From NCBI GenBank assembly GCA_050180235.1, contig JBFXEJ010000105.1, forward strand, positions 1 to 22,247: DNA of 22,247 bases. The letters run 5' to 3'. The translations under genes were made by a program, and so were the position numbers. Below the pieces are notes generated by a model, which saw only the letters and a list, made by a program, of their open reading frames with translations, had not been told where the DNA came from and did not search any database. Origin of the DNA: JAABRU01 sp050180235. GTDB lineage: Bacteria; Desulfobacterota; Desulfobacteria; Desulfobacterales; Desulfococcaceae. This document shows, piece after piece, positions 1 to 6,664 of the stretch (position 1 is the stretch's first letter; the number at the start of each line of letters is the position of its first letter).

Positions 1-118
1 CCGGGCTGGTTAATATGAAAATTGAAAAAAGAACTATGAAAAATGCTGCTTAAAGACGGAAAATTCAGAAAAAGATGATTTATTGCAATAACCGGGAATA
101 TGACTTTAGTTTTGCAGG

Positions 119-619
119 ATGTCTATTGCTGCAGAGGTACTGACCCGGAACGGAGAGGATGGTAAGGCCCGGAAAGAAAAACTGACTGCAGGCAAAAATC
201 CTGACGGGACTGAGGTGAAATATTCGCTGTGCAATGACAGGCAGAACCGGCACACGGATTCCGAACTGCTTTATATGCAGATGCAGCGGTATTGGACAGA
301 AAGAAGCCTACAGGATGCGAAAAGTGAATTGGGAATGGCAGAATATCAGGTGAGAACATGGACAGCATGGCATCACCATATCTCATTGACAATGTTGGCA
401 TTACTGTTCATGATCGAACAGAGAATCAGAAACAGAGAGCATGTTCCTCTGCTTTCCTACAGTGATATTAAATTTGTTTTGGCAAATACGCTTCCGCAAA
501 AGGCGAATTCAAAAGAAGAAATATTGAATCTTATTCATGAACGCCATATATACCATTACTTGAAACATTTCGGTTGTAAAATACTGCATTCGAAAAACCT
601 GCATCAGCAGAGTTTATAA
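119..619 (+). pseudogene. C-terminal remnant of an IS701/IS4-like DDE transposase
   Basis: This 166-aa open frame ends in a transposase C-terminus. The segment RYWTERSLQDAKSELGMAEY followed by QVRTWTAWHHHISL has the pattern of DDE transposases annotated as IS701 family: an ERxxQDAKSE motif carrying the last acidic catalytic residue, then a conserved VRxWxAWHHH block and a hydrophobic helix (LTMLALLFMIEQR). An in-frame stop lies at 107-109, only 12 bp before the ATG. The usual full-length protein is several hundred residues and would carry the first two catalytic Asp residues, which are absent here. The 5' part is therefore missing and the frame is best read as a dead fragment. No good ribosome binding site precedes the ATG. 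The family name is from recollection of the motif and is moderately sure; that it is a transposase remnant is more secure. Confidence 0.72.
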
Positions 620-654
620 AAATGTAAATAAATATAAGTATCGGTATAGGTTAA

Positions 655-727
655 ACAGCCACGAATAACACGAATCTGCACGAATGCACAAACCGTAATT
701 CGTGTCATTCGTGCAATTCGCGGCTGT
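655..727. repeat. Imperfect inverted repeat of CACGAAT units
   Basis: The left arm (655-685) begins ACAGCCACGAATAACACGAA and the right arm (697-727) ends CAATTCGCGGCTGT. The arms are largely reverse complementary and are built from repeated CACGAAT heptamers. It would form a long hairpin just downstream of the transposase remnant. It could be a dispersed palindromic repeat or the end of the lost insertion sequence; nothing shows which. Confidence 0.6.
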
Positions 728-804
728 ACCATCAAATCTTCTGAGTAATGGTATACGTCGAAAATATGATATTGACAGATTCAGCTAACATGACAAAGTA
801 AAAC

Positions 805-946
805 TAAGGTGATTTCCATTAATGATTATACCGTTTTTCGTAGGGCGGGCACGGCTTTTTGTGCCAGCCGTCCTGCTGAAACGGCGGGCACAAAAAGCCG
901 TGCCCACCCTGCAATGATGGTAAATTTTTTCATGGAAATCGCCTAA
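805..946. mobile_element. MITE-like palindromic element, family 1 (GGTGATTTCC ends), complete copy
   Basis: This 142-bp unit is bounded by TAA on both sides. The ends are GGTGATTTCC on the left and GGAAATCGCC on the right (one mismatch to perfect inversion). Inside is a long GC-rich hairpin with arms of about 30 bp: TAGGGCGGGCACGGCTTTTT pairs with AAAAAGCCGTGCCCACCCT. No protein is encoded. Related copies lie at 6430-6570 and 18561-18850 in the opposite orientation and at 22122 to the window end in the same orientation. The TAA on both sides is consistent with a 3-bp target duplication. Confidence 0.8.
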
Positions 947-997
947 GTTCACAGGCACAGGCTGGAAGCCTGTGCTACTTTTCCGGAAACCGCCTAA
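945..997. repeat. Remnant of family-2 element
   Basis: The segment TTCACAGGCACAGG...CTACTTTTCCGG...CCGCCTAA matches the central and right part of the 107-bp family-2 elements at 5649-5755 and 6665-6771, with an internal deletion. It abuts the family-1 copy that ends at 946. Confidence 0.6.
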
Positions 998-998
998 T

Positions 999-1146
999 AC
1001 CGATTCGCCATTGACCTGATACAGTCTGCAGTCCCGCCCCGGACTGGTCCGGAGGAGTGCAGAAATTAAGCGGAGCGGTTTTTTGCACACGCACGCTGAA
1101 CCTCGGGAAAACTGACAATATTGTATAAAATCAATGGCGAATTGGT
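999..1146. mobile_element. MITE-like element, family 3 (ACCRATTC ends)
   Basis: This 148-bp unit has 16-bp terminal inverted repeats: ACCGATTCGCCATTGA on the left and TCAATGGCGAATTGGT on the right. An internal hairpin-forming block includes ATTAAGCGGAGCGG between TGCA...TTTTTTGCA sequences. It has no coding capacity. It is closely similar to the copy at 18682-18825. The flanks are CTAAT on the left and ATAAC on the right, so a target duplication is not clean here. Confidence 0.75.
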
Positions 1147-1158
1147 ATAACAACTTCA

Positions 1159-1409
1159 CCGTCATACCGGAGAAATCGGATATCCGCAACCCACTGAAAT
1201 TTAATACCAATTCTCTATTGAATTTATACAATAAGGTAAGTTGTTTTCTCTGTGTTCTCTGTGGTTTTTTCTCTCTGTGTTCTCTGTGGGAAACCGAATC
1301 ATAAGTATACTTTCAATGGAGAATTGGTATAATAAATCCCGGCTAATGCCGGAATCACGGTGAAAGAGAGCGGCTTCCTGATTTCAGGACGGGTTGCGTA
1401 ACATCGGTT
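1159..1409. repeat. Degraded family-4 (GTCAT...GCGTAACATC) repeat, split by an insertion
   Basis: The left piece (about 1159-1205) starts CGTCATACCGGAGAAATCGG. The right piece (1329-1409) contains GGCTAATGCCGGAATCACGG and ends GCGTAACATCGGTT. Together these match the intact element at 21972-22110, which carries CGTCATACCGGCGAAAGCCG on one side and ends GCGTAACATCAGTT. A 123-bp family-3-like element (1206-1328) separates the halves. Confidence 0.55.
1206..1328. mobile_element. Family-3-like element with CTCTGTGTTCTCTGTGG direct repeats
   Basis: The ends are ACCAATTCTCTATTGA and TCAATGGAGAATTGGT, the same terminal inverted repeats as the family-3 copies at 999-1146 and 18682-18825, but the interior is different. 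The interior holds two direct copies of CTCTGTGTTCTCTGTGG (1248-1264 and 1273-1289). The flanking pentamers are TTAAT and ATAAT, a near-match to the ATAAT duplication around the copy at 18682. Confidence 0.65.
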
Positions 1410-1425
1410 GGTTAATCCCCAATCC

Positions 1426-3966
1426 CTAATATTGCATCAGATCACTTTCTTCAAAATTATCCGGACGCAGCTTTTTTTTCTCTCCATACATGCACACAGT
1501 GTCCTGCTCCCGCTGTTTTTTTGCCAAAAACATGGCAGGTTCCCTTTTTTCCCTTTTCCTGTCCGGATGTTCCGGGATTTCTTTCTGTTCCGTATGCTTT
1601 TCCGCATTATCTTCGCCGGAATCGGAAAGCCGGAAAAAGGAAACCGCCTTGAGCAGACATTCAGCCTGAAATCTGAAATCCCGGCTGCCGGCCGCCATTT
1701 CCTCGGTGGTGGCAGCATTCTGCTGGATCACCTCGTCAAGCTGCTGAATGGCCTTGTTCACCTGATCAATTCCGCCGGACTGCTCCGCACTGGACGCACT
1801 GATTTCCTGAACCAGTTCTGCGGTTTTTTCAATACCGGAAACCATTTCCGCCATCCGCTTCCCTGCCTCTTCCGCTGTTTCCGCATGGGATTCGGAAAGG
1901 GAATTGATGTCCCTGGCTGCATTCTGGCTGCGTTCTGCCAGTTTCCGCACCTCTGCGGCCACCACGGCAAAGCCTTTGCCGTGCTCTCCGGCCCGTGCAG
2001 CCTCAATAGCCGCATTCAGGGCCAGCATATTCGTCTGCCGGGCAATGTCCTCAATAATCCGGATTTTCTCGGAAATGCTTTTCATGGCCCTTACTGTCTG
2101 TATCAGGGATTTCTGGCCTTCACGAGCGTTCTGTGCGGTATTCACAGCAATAACAGCAGTCTGATGCGCATTGTCCGCGTTCTGTCTTACAGTGGAGCTC
2201 ATCTGCTCCATAGATGTGGAAATCTCCTCTATGCCTGCGGCCTGATAGGAAGTTCCCTGGGAAACCTGTTCTGCCGCGCTGCTCAGGTGTTCACTTCCGG
2301 CCCATACCTGCTGTGCTGCCCGGTTCACATCACGGGCAAAACTGCGGAGATTTTCAGACAGTCTGTTGAGATGACCGATAATTTTGTTGAAATCCCCCCT
2401 GAATTCCCCGCTGATGGTTTCAGGAATATCTCCGGCAGATATGCGTTCAATAACATCCGCAGTCAGATTGAAAGGTTCCATAAACGCGTCTGTGATACTG
2501 TTGATGCCTAAAAGAAGTTCCTGCCATTTTCCTTTGAACGCATCCGCGCTGCTGCGGACTTCCAGATGTCCGTCCCGGATATTCTGTATCAGAGACTGGG
2601 TTTCGGCCAGCAGCCCGTTCATGGTTCCTATGAGAAGATTGAGACTGTCTTTGATTGCATTGAAATCCCCCTGAAAGGTTCCGGTCATTTCTTCTGGAAT
2701 CTGTCCTTCGGATATTCTGCCCAGAGATTCTGCTGTGCGTGAAACCGGAACAGCAAACGCGTCAACCATCTGATTGAGACCGCTGAGCAGTTTGCGCCAG
2801 TCCCCTTTCAGCATATCTGCATTGCCGCGTGTTCCCAGCCTCCCCTCCCGCACAGCCTGAATCAGGGCATCAGATTCGGCCATCACCAGACCTATTGTTT
2901 TTTTCATATTCCTGAATGCCTCTGCCAGAAGTCCTATCTGATCATTGCGCTGTATGGTTATCTCCCTGCTGAAATCCCCGTCCGCAATCGCTGATGCTGT
3001 GTCTGTGACAATGGTATGGATGGGTTTGACAACAGAATTTCCGATGATGAAAATAATGATTCCCGCTATGAGCAGTGTTGTAAGGGCAATCTGAATATTG
3101 ATCTGCCGGATTCGGCTGGCTGATGCAAAAAGTTCATCTGTGTCAATGCTGACAGACAGAAAAGATTCGGGATCTGTGCATTTTTTAAAGGCCGTGATTT
3201 TTTCGATTCCTCTGAGTCTGTATTTTTCCACACCCTGTTCTCTTTTGATGATTTCCTCAGCAAATCCGAAGTCAGTGACTCTGATTTTAAAAATACCGCT
3301 TTTGTCCGGATGCGCAATCATCAGACCGTCTCCGGTGAACATACTGACAAAACCCTTTTCCCCAACCCTGACCGGATCCACATATCTTTGGATATAATAT
3401 TCCATATCCACAGTTCCTGCAATTACACCCGCAACAGTTCCGTTATCCTTCACAGGAGCGGAAATGACAAAAACCGGACGGTTTCCGCGCTGACTTTTCA
3501 TAATTGCGCTGAGAAAAATATCACCTTTTATGGCATTCTGAAACCAAGTCTGTTCCCCGGTGTTTTCTTTTCCGATCTGTTCGGGTTCAGACGAGGCAAT
3601 CACCAGACCATTGGCATTGAGAAGAGAAATATTCTCGTAAAAACCGTAATCTGCTTTCAGTCTCTCCAGAAGCAGACTGAAGGATTTGCGTGCGGACTGG
3701 CCCAGAAAGGTTTCGGGAATGGAAGCCTGGCAGATGGTCTGCTCACTCCAGATGGAAATGTCCATCTGCGCCCTTTTTGCCCAGGATGCCAGATGCACTG
3801 CAAGAGAATCAGCAATTCCCCGGATTTGTTCAATCATTGCTTTTTCCAGAGCTTTTTTCGATTCGGTATGCGAAAACCATGTCGATACACTGATGGCCAT
3901 GATAATTATCGCTATGGTGGGAAGCAGAAACTTTGTTCTGAGTCCGAAGGGAATTGTCATTTTCAT
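1426..3966 (-). CDS. Methyl-accepting chemotaxis protein, Cache sensor with extra HAMP-like repeats
   Basis: An 846-aa membrane chemoreceptor. TM1 is at about residues 12-29, followed by a periplasmic double-Cache-type sensor (about 35-285, with the typical GLMIAHPDKSG segment near 214-224), TM2 at 292-309, and HAMP at 310-360. Two further HAMP-like units then repeat with a period of 91 residues (VREG at 372, IRDG at 463; each contains an FxGDFNxI block). The signalling hairpin follows, with its tip at about 639-680 (IARQTNMLALNAAIEAARAG...GKGFAVVAAEVRKLAERS), which contacts CheA and CheW. The charged tail ends DLMQY and lacks an NWETF-type CheR tether. The chosen ATG is preceded by AGAGGAA. 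A terminator at 4004-4069 separates it from the upstream binding-protein gene, so it probably has its own promoter. The ligand is unknown. Confidence 0.93.
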   Translation of the reverse strand: MKMTIPFGLRTKFLLPTIAIIIMAISVSTWFSHTESKKALEKAMIEQIRGIADSLAVHLASWAKRAQMDISIWSEQTICQASIPETFLGQSARKSFSLLLERLKADYGFYENISLLNANGLVIASSEPEQIGKENTGEQTWFQNAIKGDIFLSAIMKSQRGNRPVFVISAPVKDNGTVAGVIAGTVDMEYYIQRYVDPVRVGEKGFVSMFTGDGLMIAHPDKSGIFKIRVTDFGFAEEIIKREQGVEKYRLRGIEKITAFKKCTDPESFLSVSIDTDELFASASRIRQINIQIALTTLLIAGIIIFIIGNSVVKPIHTIVTDTASAIADGDFSREITIQRNDQIGLLAEAFRNMKKTIGLVMAESDALIQAVREGRLGTRGNADMLKGDWRKLLSGLNQMVDAFAVPVSRTAESLGRISEGQIPEEMTGTFQGDFNAIKDSLNLLIGTMNGLLAETQSLIQNIRDGHLEVRSSADAFKGKWQELLLGINSITDAFMEPFNLTADVIERISAGDIPETISGEFRGDFNKIIGHLNRLSENLRSFARDVNRAAQQVWAGSEHLSSAAEQVSQGTSYQAAGIEEISTSMEQMSSTVRQNADNAHQTAVIAVNTAQNAREGQKSLIQTVRAMKSISEKIRIIEDIARQTNMLALNAAIEAARAGEHGKGFAVVAAEVRKLAERSQNAARDINSLSESHAETAEEAGKRMAEMVSGIEKTAELVQEISASSAEQSGGIDQVNKAIQQLDEVIQQNAATTEEMAAGSRDFRFQAECLLKAVSFFRLSDSGEDNAEKHTEQKEIPEHPDRKREKREPAMFLAKKQREQDTVCMYGEKKKLRPDNFEESDLMQY

Positions 3967-4003
3967 ACATTTCCTCTTTGCTGCTGTCGTTGAGACATAT
4001 CGG

Positions 4004-4069
4004 AAAAAACGCGGGGCAAATCTGCTGAAAAATCATGAAAGGGTAAAAAAATCAGCGGATTTGACCCGC
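4004..4069 (-). terminator. Rho-independent terminator after the binding-protein gene
   Basis: The arms 4011-4028 (GCGGGGCAAATCTGCTGA) and 4052-4069 (TCAGCGGATTTGACCCGC) are reverse complementary at 16 of 18 positions. On the minus strand the stem is followed directly by GTTTTTT (4004-4010). It lies 45 bp after the stop of the gene at 4114-5061 and before the receptor start at 3966, so it should end that gene's transcript. Confidence 0.75.
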
Positions 4070-4113
4070 AATCTGCCGGGACTGAGGATTTCAGGTGAAA
4101 ATCTCCGGCAGAG

Positions 4114-5061
4114 TTACCTGACTATCGTTGCATGCTGCAGAATCTCATAGGGTATGGTCAGCTGCAGTTTGTTGGCAGTGGCTTCGTTGAGAACAAATTT
4201 GGGTTCCGTGTCAAATTTCACCGGAACATCTTTGATGGCCTTTCCTTTGATCAGCACATCCACCACAGATTCGGCCAGCATGTGCATCAGTTTGTCTTCA
4301 TCAGACAGAAAACCGCCCAGAACACCCTCTTTTACAGGCGGTGACATAAAGGAGAAGGTGGGGATTTTTCCGGCTTCCGCAACAATGTCTCTGGCATTGT
4401 CAAAGGTTACGGCCTGAGTTCCGACCAGTATGGCCGACACCCCTTTTTTCACGGCCTCTCTGACAGCGGCCAAAACCTCTTCACGGGTGGATGAGAAACT
4501 TTCATTGTATTCAATGCCAAGTTCCCCGCAGTATTTCTTAATCTGATCCTGATCAATGGCACTGCCGGGATGTCCTTTTTCCAGCAGCAGCCAGACAGAT
4601 TTCAGATCCGGAATGATGGCCCTGAATATCTCAAACTGTGTTTTGGCAGGGACAAAAAAACTGGAGCCTGTGATATTTCCCTCAGGAGCATCCAGATTTT
4701 TGATCACATTCAGATAACCCGGATGGTTGACAGAGCCGATAAAGGTCGGGATGGAAGGCGGATTTTTGGCAAGCCATTCAGCACCGTTGGATCGGAAGAT
4801 AATCATTCCTGCTTTTTCCTTCTGAAAGTGCTGCACCACTTCTGCCAGTTTTTCCCCGGATTCCAGTTCGCCATGAACCTCCAGCCGGATATTGGGGGCC
4901 ATTTTTTTCAGCTCTTCCTCAATTACGGCAAGAATCCGTTTGGATGATCCTGATTTGCCCATCCATGCCAGACCGACCTGAATATCACCGGCTCCGGCCA
5001 TTGCGGAAAACATCAGGGATGCCACTGCCAATAATGCGAATACAAAAGATTTTTTTTTCAT
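4114..5061 (-). CDS. Periplasmic solute-binding protein, ABC_sub_bind (TrpX-like) family
   Basis: A 315-aa secreted protein. An N-terminal signal peptide (KKKS, then a hydrophobic stretch FVFALLAVASLMFSAMAGA) is probably cleaved near residues 22-25. The rest has the two-lobed periplasmic-binding fold of the PF04392-type 'ABC transporter substrate-binding protein' family: an N-terminal IQVGLAWMG strand, NITGSSFFVPAKTQFEIFR near the middle, and a PTFSFMSPPVKEGVLGGF block. Length is normal for the family. An ideal AAGGAG lies 7 nt before the ATG. No permease or ATPase gene is adjacent. Instead a chemoreceptor follows 147 bp downstream, so the protein may serve sensing rather than uptake; that is inference. 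The known relatives bind aromatic amino acids or other small molecules, and the ligand here cannot be read from sequence. Confidence 0.85.
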   Translation of the reverse strand: MKKKSFVFALLAVASLMFSAMAGAGDIQVGLAWMGKSGSSKRILAVIEEELKKMAPNIRLEVHGELESGEKLAEVVQHFQKEKAGMIIFRSNGAEWLAKNPPSIPTFIGSVNHPGYLNVIKNLDAPEGNITGSSFFVPAKTQFEIFRAIIPDLKSVWLLLEKGHPGSAIDQDQIKKYCGELGIEYNESFSSTREEVLAAVREAVKKGVSAILVGTQAVTFDNARDIVAEAGKIPTFSFMSPPVKEGVLGGFLSDEDKLMHMLAESVVDVLIKGKAIKDVPVKFDTEPKFVLNEATANKLQLTIPYEILQHATIVR

Positions 5062-5100
5062 TTCTGCTCCTTTCTGTTATGAATTGGGATGATGAATGAA

Positions 5101-5213
5101 TATAGTGCTTCATTTCATTTTAATTTATGGGTATCATCTCTGATGAATACCGGGTGTCGGATTACGCTGACGCTAATCCGACCTACAATTTTAAGTGAAA
5201 TGAAGCAATAGTA
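5101..5213. mobile_element. MITE-like palindromic element, family 5 (GCTTCATTTCA ends)
   Basis: The left end TATAGTGCTTCATTTCA (5101-5117) is inverted at the right end as TGAAATGAAGCAATAGTA (5196-5213). Inside is a hairpin GTCGGATTACGCTGACGCTAATCCGAC. No coding capacity. It sits in the leader region of the binding-protein gene, so it could affect that transcript. Confidence 0.65.
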
Positions 5214-5228
5214 CACTGTTTCAGCTAA

Positions 5229-5319
5229 AACTGCCGGTGTATTTCACGGCAGTACCGGAATGCCGGATTACGCTGACTCTAATCCGGAATGCAGTTTCAG
5301 ATGAAATGAAGCAATAGTA
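5229..5319. repeat. Second, partial family-5 copy
   Basis: A tandem relative of 5101-5213. It carries the CCGGATTACGCTGACTCTAA hairpin and the same right end TGAAATGAAGCAATAGTA (5302-5319), but the left end is not intact. An additional short hairpin, CTGCCGGTG...CACGGCAG, lies in its left part. Confidence 0.55.
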
Positions 5320-5339
5320 TTTTCCTCAACTTTTGTCCT

Positions 5340-5446
5340 TTAGATGATTTCAGGAAAAGAATATCCCGGAAAAGTAGCAAAAGCTTCCAGCTTTTGCCCT
5401 GTGCCTGTGAACTGAAATGGGATATTTATTTTCAGAAATAACCTTA
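5340..5446. mobile_element. Family-2 element, decayed ends
   Basis: This has the same interior as the 107-bp elements at 5649-5755 and 6665-6771 but in the opposite orientation (GGATATTTATTTTC near the right, AGCAAAAGCTTCCAGCTTTTGC in the middle written across a hairpin). Both ends are mutated: TAGATGATTTC on the left and GAAATAACCTTA on the right. Confidence 0.65.
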
Positions 5447-5450
5447 TGAC

Positions 5451-5482
5451 TGTGCAAAAAAACGCTCCGCTTAATTTTTGCA
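5451..5482. repeat. Family-3 interior fragment
   Basis: TGTGCAAAAAAACGCTCCGC followed by TTAATTTTTGCA is the reverse complement of the hairpin block inside the family-3 elements at 999-1146 and 18682-18825. No family-3 ends are present. The rest of 5483-5648 shows only short CCGGCA/TGCCGG palindromes and no gene. Confidence 0.5.
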
Positions 5483-5648
5483 TTCCGGCATCCGGTTTTG
5501 CCGGAGACAAAAATATTGTCCGGATCTTTCAAAAATCAGAAAAACAGTATCAGTCCGGTTCAGCAGGTTCCGGATCAATGCCGTTAATCTGAGCCGGAAA
5601 TGATTGGAAATGTTTCATCCGGAATCCCAAACTGAAAATTTGGGAGAC

Positions 5649-5755
5649 TTAGGTGATTTCTGAAAACAAATATCCCGTTTCAGTTCACAGGCACAGGGCA
5701 AAAATCGGAAGTTTTTGCTGCTTTTCCGGGATATTCTTTTCCGGAAATCACCTAA
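5649..5755. mobile_element. MITE-like element, family 2, complete copy
   Basis: A 107-bp unit with perfect 12-bp ends TTAGGTGATTTC and GAAATCACCTAA. The interior runs AAATATCCCGTTTCAGTTCA ... CTGCTTTTCCGGGATATTC, so ATATCCCG and CGGGATAT pair as a subterminal stem. The outer ends are the same as those of family 1, although the interior is unrelated. No protein coding. Confidence 0.75.
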
Positions 5756-5781
5756 GTGGCTGTATCAAAATAAGCTGCTGC

Positions 5782-5814
5782 AAACCCTAAGGGTTTTCAA
5801 AACCCTTAGGGTTT
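5782..5814. repeat. 33-bp near-perfect palindrome of AAACCCT/AGGGTTT
   Basis: AAACCCTAAGGGTTTT (5782-5797) and AAAACCCTTAGGGTTT (5799-5814) are perfect 16-bp inverted arms around a single central C. Each arm is itself nearly self-complementary. It lies about 150 bp beyond the STAS gene stop and could act as a transcript end for it, a protein-binding site or a dispersed repeat; no T-run follows on either strand. Confidence 0.6.
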
Positions 5815-5858
5815 CCGGACGGAAAAATTGTACAGGTTATCTTTTTACAAGCACTATA

Positions 5859-5941
5859 CTTCCTGCAAATCTAGATTTTCTCATTATCAAAATCAATAAT
5901 AACAAATAGTTAGTTATGAGAAATTCGAATTTTGCAGGAAG
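5859..5941. repeat. AT-rich inverted-repeat element with CTTCCTGCAAA ends
   Basis: The arms 5859-5884 (starting CTTCCTGCAAATCTAGATTT) and 5916-5941 (ending TTTGCAGGAAG) match at 22 of 26 positions after inversion. They enclose 31 bp of AT-rich DNA. The right end TTTTGCAGGAAGTCTA resembles TTTTGCAGGATGTCTA at about 111-126, beside the transposase remnant, so this may be a short derivative of that or a related insertion sequence. Confidence 0.5.
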
Positions 5942-5963
5942 TCTACTAATGATGTTTTCCGTT

Positions 5964-6266
5964 TCATTGATTAAAAATGCTCTCCATGCTGACACCGATA
6001 CGCTCCGCGGCCTTCCGGACAGCATCCGAATCACCCTTGATCATAAAATTTTTCTTTTCATTCCGGGCTTTTTTCCTTGCTGACAGCAAAAGCTGAACAC
6101 CTGTGGTATCACAGTCACAGATCCCTGCGATATCCAGAAGCAAATCCCTTTCCCCTTCCAGCGCAGCCAGCAGCACCTCCCGCATTTCTCCGACTTCATA
6201 CACTGTCAGGGGTCCTTCCAGTCGCAGAAAGGATTGTCCGCCCCGGTCTTCTTTGATAAAAGCCAT
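5964..6266 (-). CDS. Small STAS-domain protein (anti-sigma-factor-antagonist type)
   Basis: 100 residues, about the size of a single STAS domain. The core reads LRLEGPLTVYEVGEMREVL, then LLLDIAGICDCDTTGVQLLL. The D53-T54-T55-G56 motif occupies the place of the DSSG phosphorylation motif of SpoIIAA/RsbV, so the usual phosphoserine is threonine here. It probably switches partners with an ATPase of the SpoIIAB/RsbW type. The only such ATPase in view is the fused protein at 17674-18417 at the other end of the cluster. STAS proteins with a TTG motif also recur in chemosensory operons of related bacteria. Start: ATG with CAGGAC about 9 nt upstream, a modest ribosome site. It lies 710 bp after the receptor gene at 6977, separated by repeats. 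Confidence 0.82.
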   Translation of the reverse strand: MAFIKEDRGGQSFLRLEGPLTVYEVGEMREVLLAALEGERDLLLDIAGICDCDTTGVQLLLSARKKARNEKKNFMIKGDSDAVRKAAERIGVSMESIFNQ

Positions 6267-6301
6267 ATCACTGTCCTGTGAAAAAATGGATAGTATTAAA
6301 T

Positions 6302-6579
6302 ACTGATGTTACGCAGCCTTTCCAAAAATCAGGCAGTTATTCTCTTTGAGCGTCATTCCGGCGGAAGCCGGACTCCGGTAATTTCAAAATGTTCCGGATA
6401 CCGGCGTTCGCCGGTATGACGATTCAGCGTAAGTCGATTTACATGAAAAAATGTACCATATTGTAGGGTGGGCACGGCTTTTTGTGCCCGCCGTCCTGCT
6501 TAAACGGTGGGCACAAAAAGCCGTGCCCACCCTACGAAAAACGGTATAATCTTTAATGGAAATCACCTAACATCAGTTA
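6302..6579. mobile_element. Family-4 element (ACTGATGTTACGC ends) interrupted by a family-1 element
   Basis: The left end ACTGATGTTACGC is at 6302-6314. Two inward hairpins follow: CGTCATTCCGGCGGAAGCCG and CCGGCGTTCGCCGGTATGAC. The right end GCGTAACATCAGTT is cut in two. GCGTAA is read at 6427-6432, and CATCAGTT continues at 6571-6578 after the inserted family-1 element. Removing that insert and one TAA restores an end identical to the intact copy at 21972-22110. Confidence 0.75.
6430..6570. mobile_element. Family-1 element nested in a family-4 element, with TAA duplication
   Basis: The insert with its flanks spans 141 bp: TAA at 6430-6432, a GTCGATTTAC left end, the long GGGTGGGCACGGC hairpin, a GGAAATCACC right end, and TAA at 6568-6570. 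Because the host repeat is known from 21972-22110, both TAA copies can be identified as a 3-bp target-site duplication. It is in the opposite orientation to the copy at 805-946. Confidence 0.8.
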
Positions 6580-6608
6580 AATATTATCGAAAATAAGGCA
6601 GAACATGA

Positions 6609-6641
6609 TTCCAGCCTGTTCATGAACCATACAGGCTGGAA
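6609..6641. repeat. Short perfect hairpin
   Basis: TTCCAGCCTGT (6609-6619) pairs perfectly with ACAGGCTGGAA (6631-6641) around an 11-base loop. No T-run follows on either strand, so it is not a convincing intrinsic terminator. It lies between the receptor stop (6977) and the STAS start (6266). Confidence 0.45.
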
Positions 6642-6664
6642 ACCTTTGCCAACTGTACAGTGTT

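Noticed and set aside
785..1231. 148-aa open frame on the minus strand
   Set aside because: It runs through the family-1, family-2 and family-3 repeats, and its protein is just translated palindromes.
1408..2511. 367-aa open frame on the plus strand
   Set aside because: It is antisense to the 846-aa receptor, which has complete domain structure; the antisense protein is Phe/Cys-rich with no recognisable motif.
5093..5963. CRISPR array
   Set aside because: Repeats here and elsewhere are palindromic, of several families, irregularly spaced and in both orientations; there are no uniform repeat-spacer units and no cas genes.
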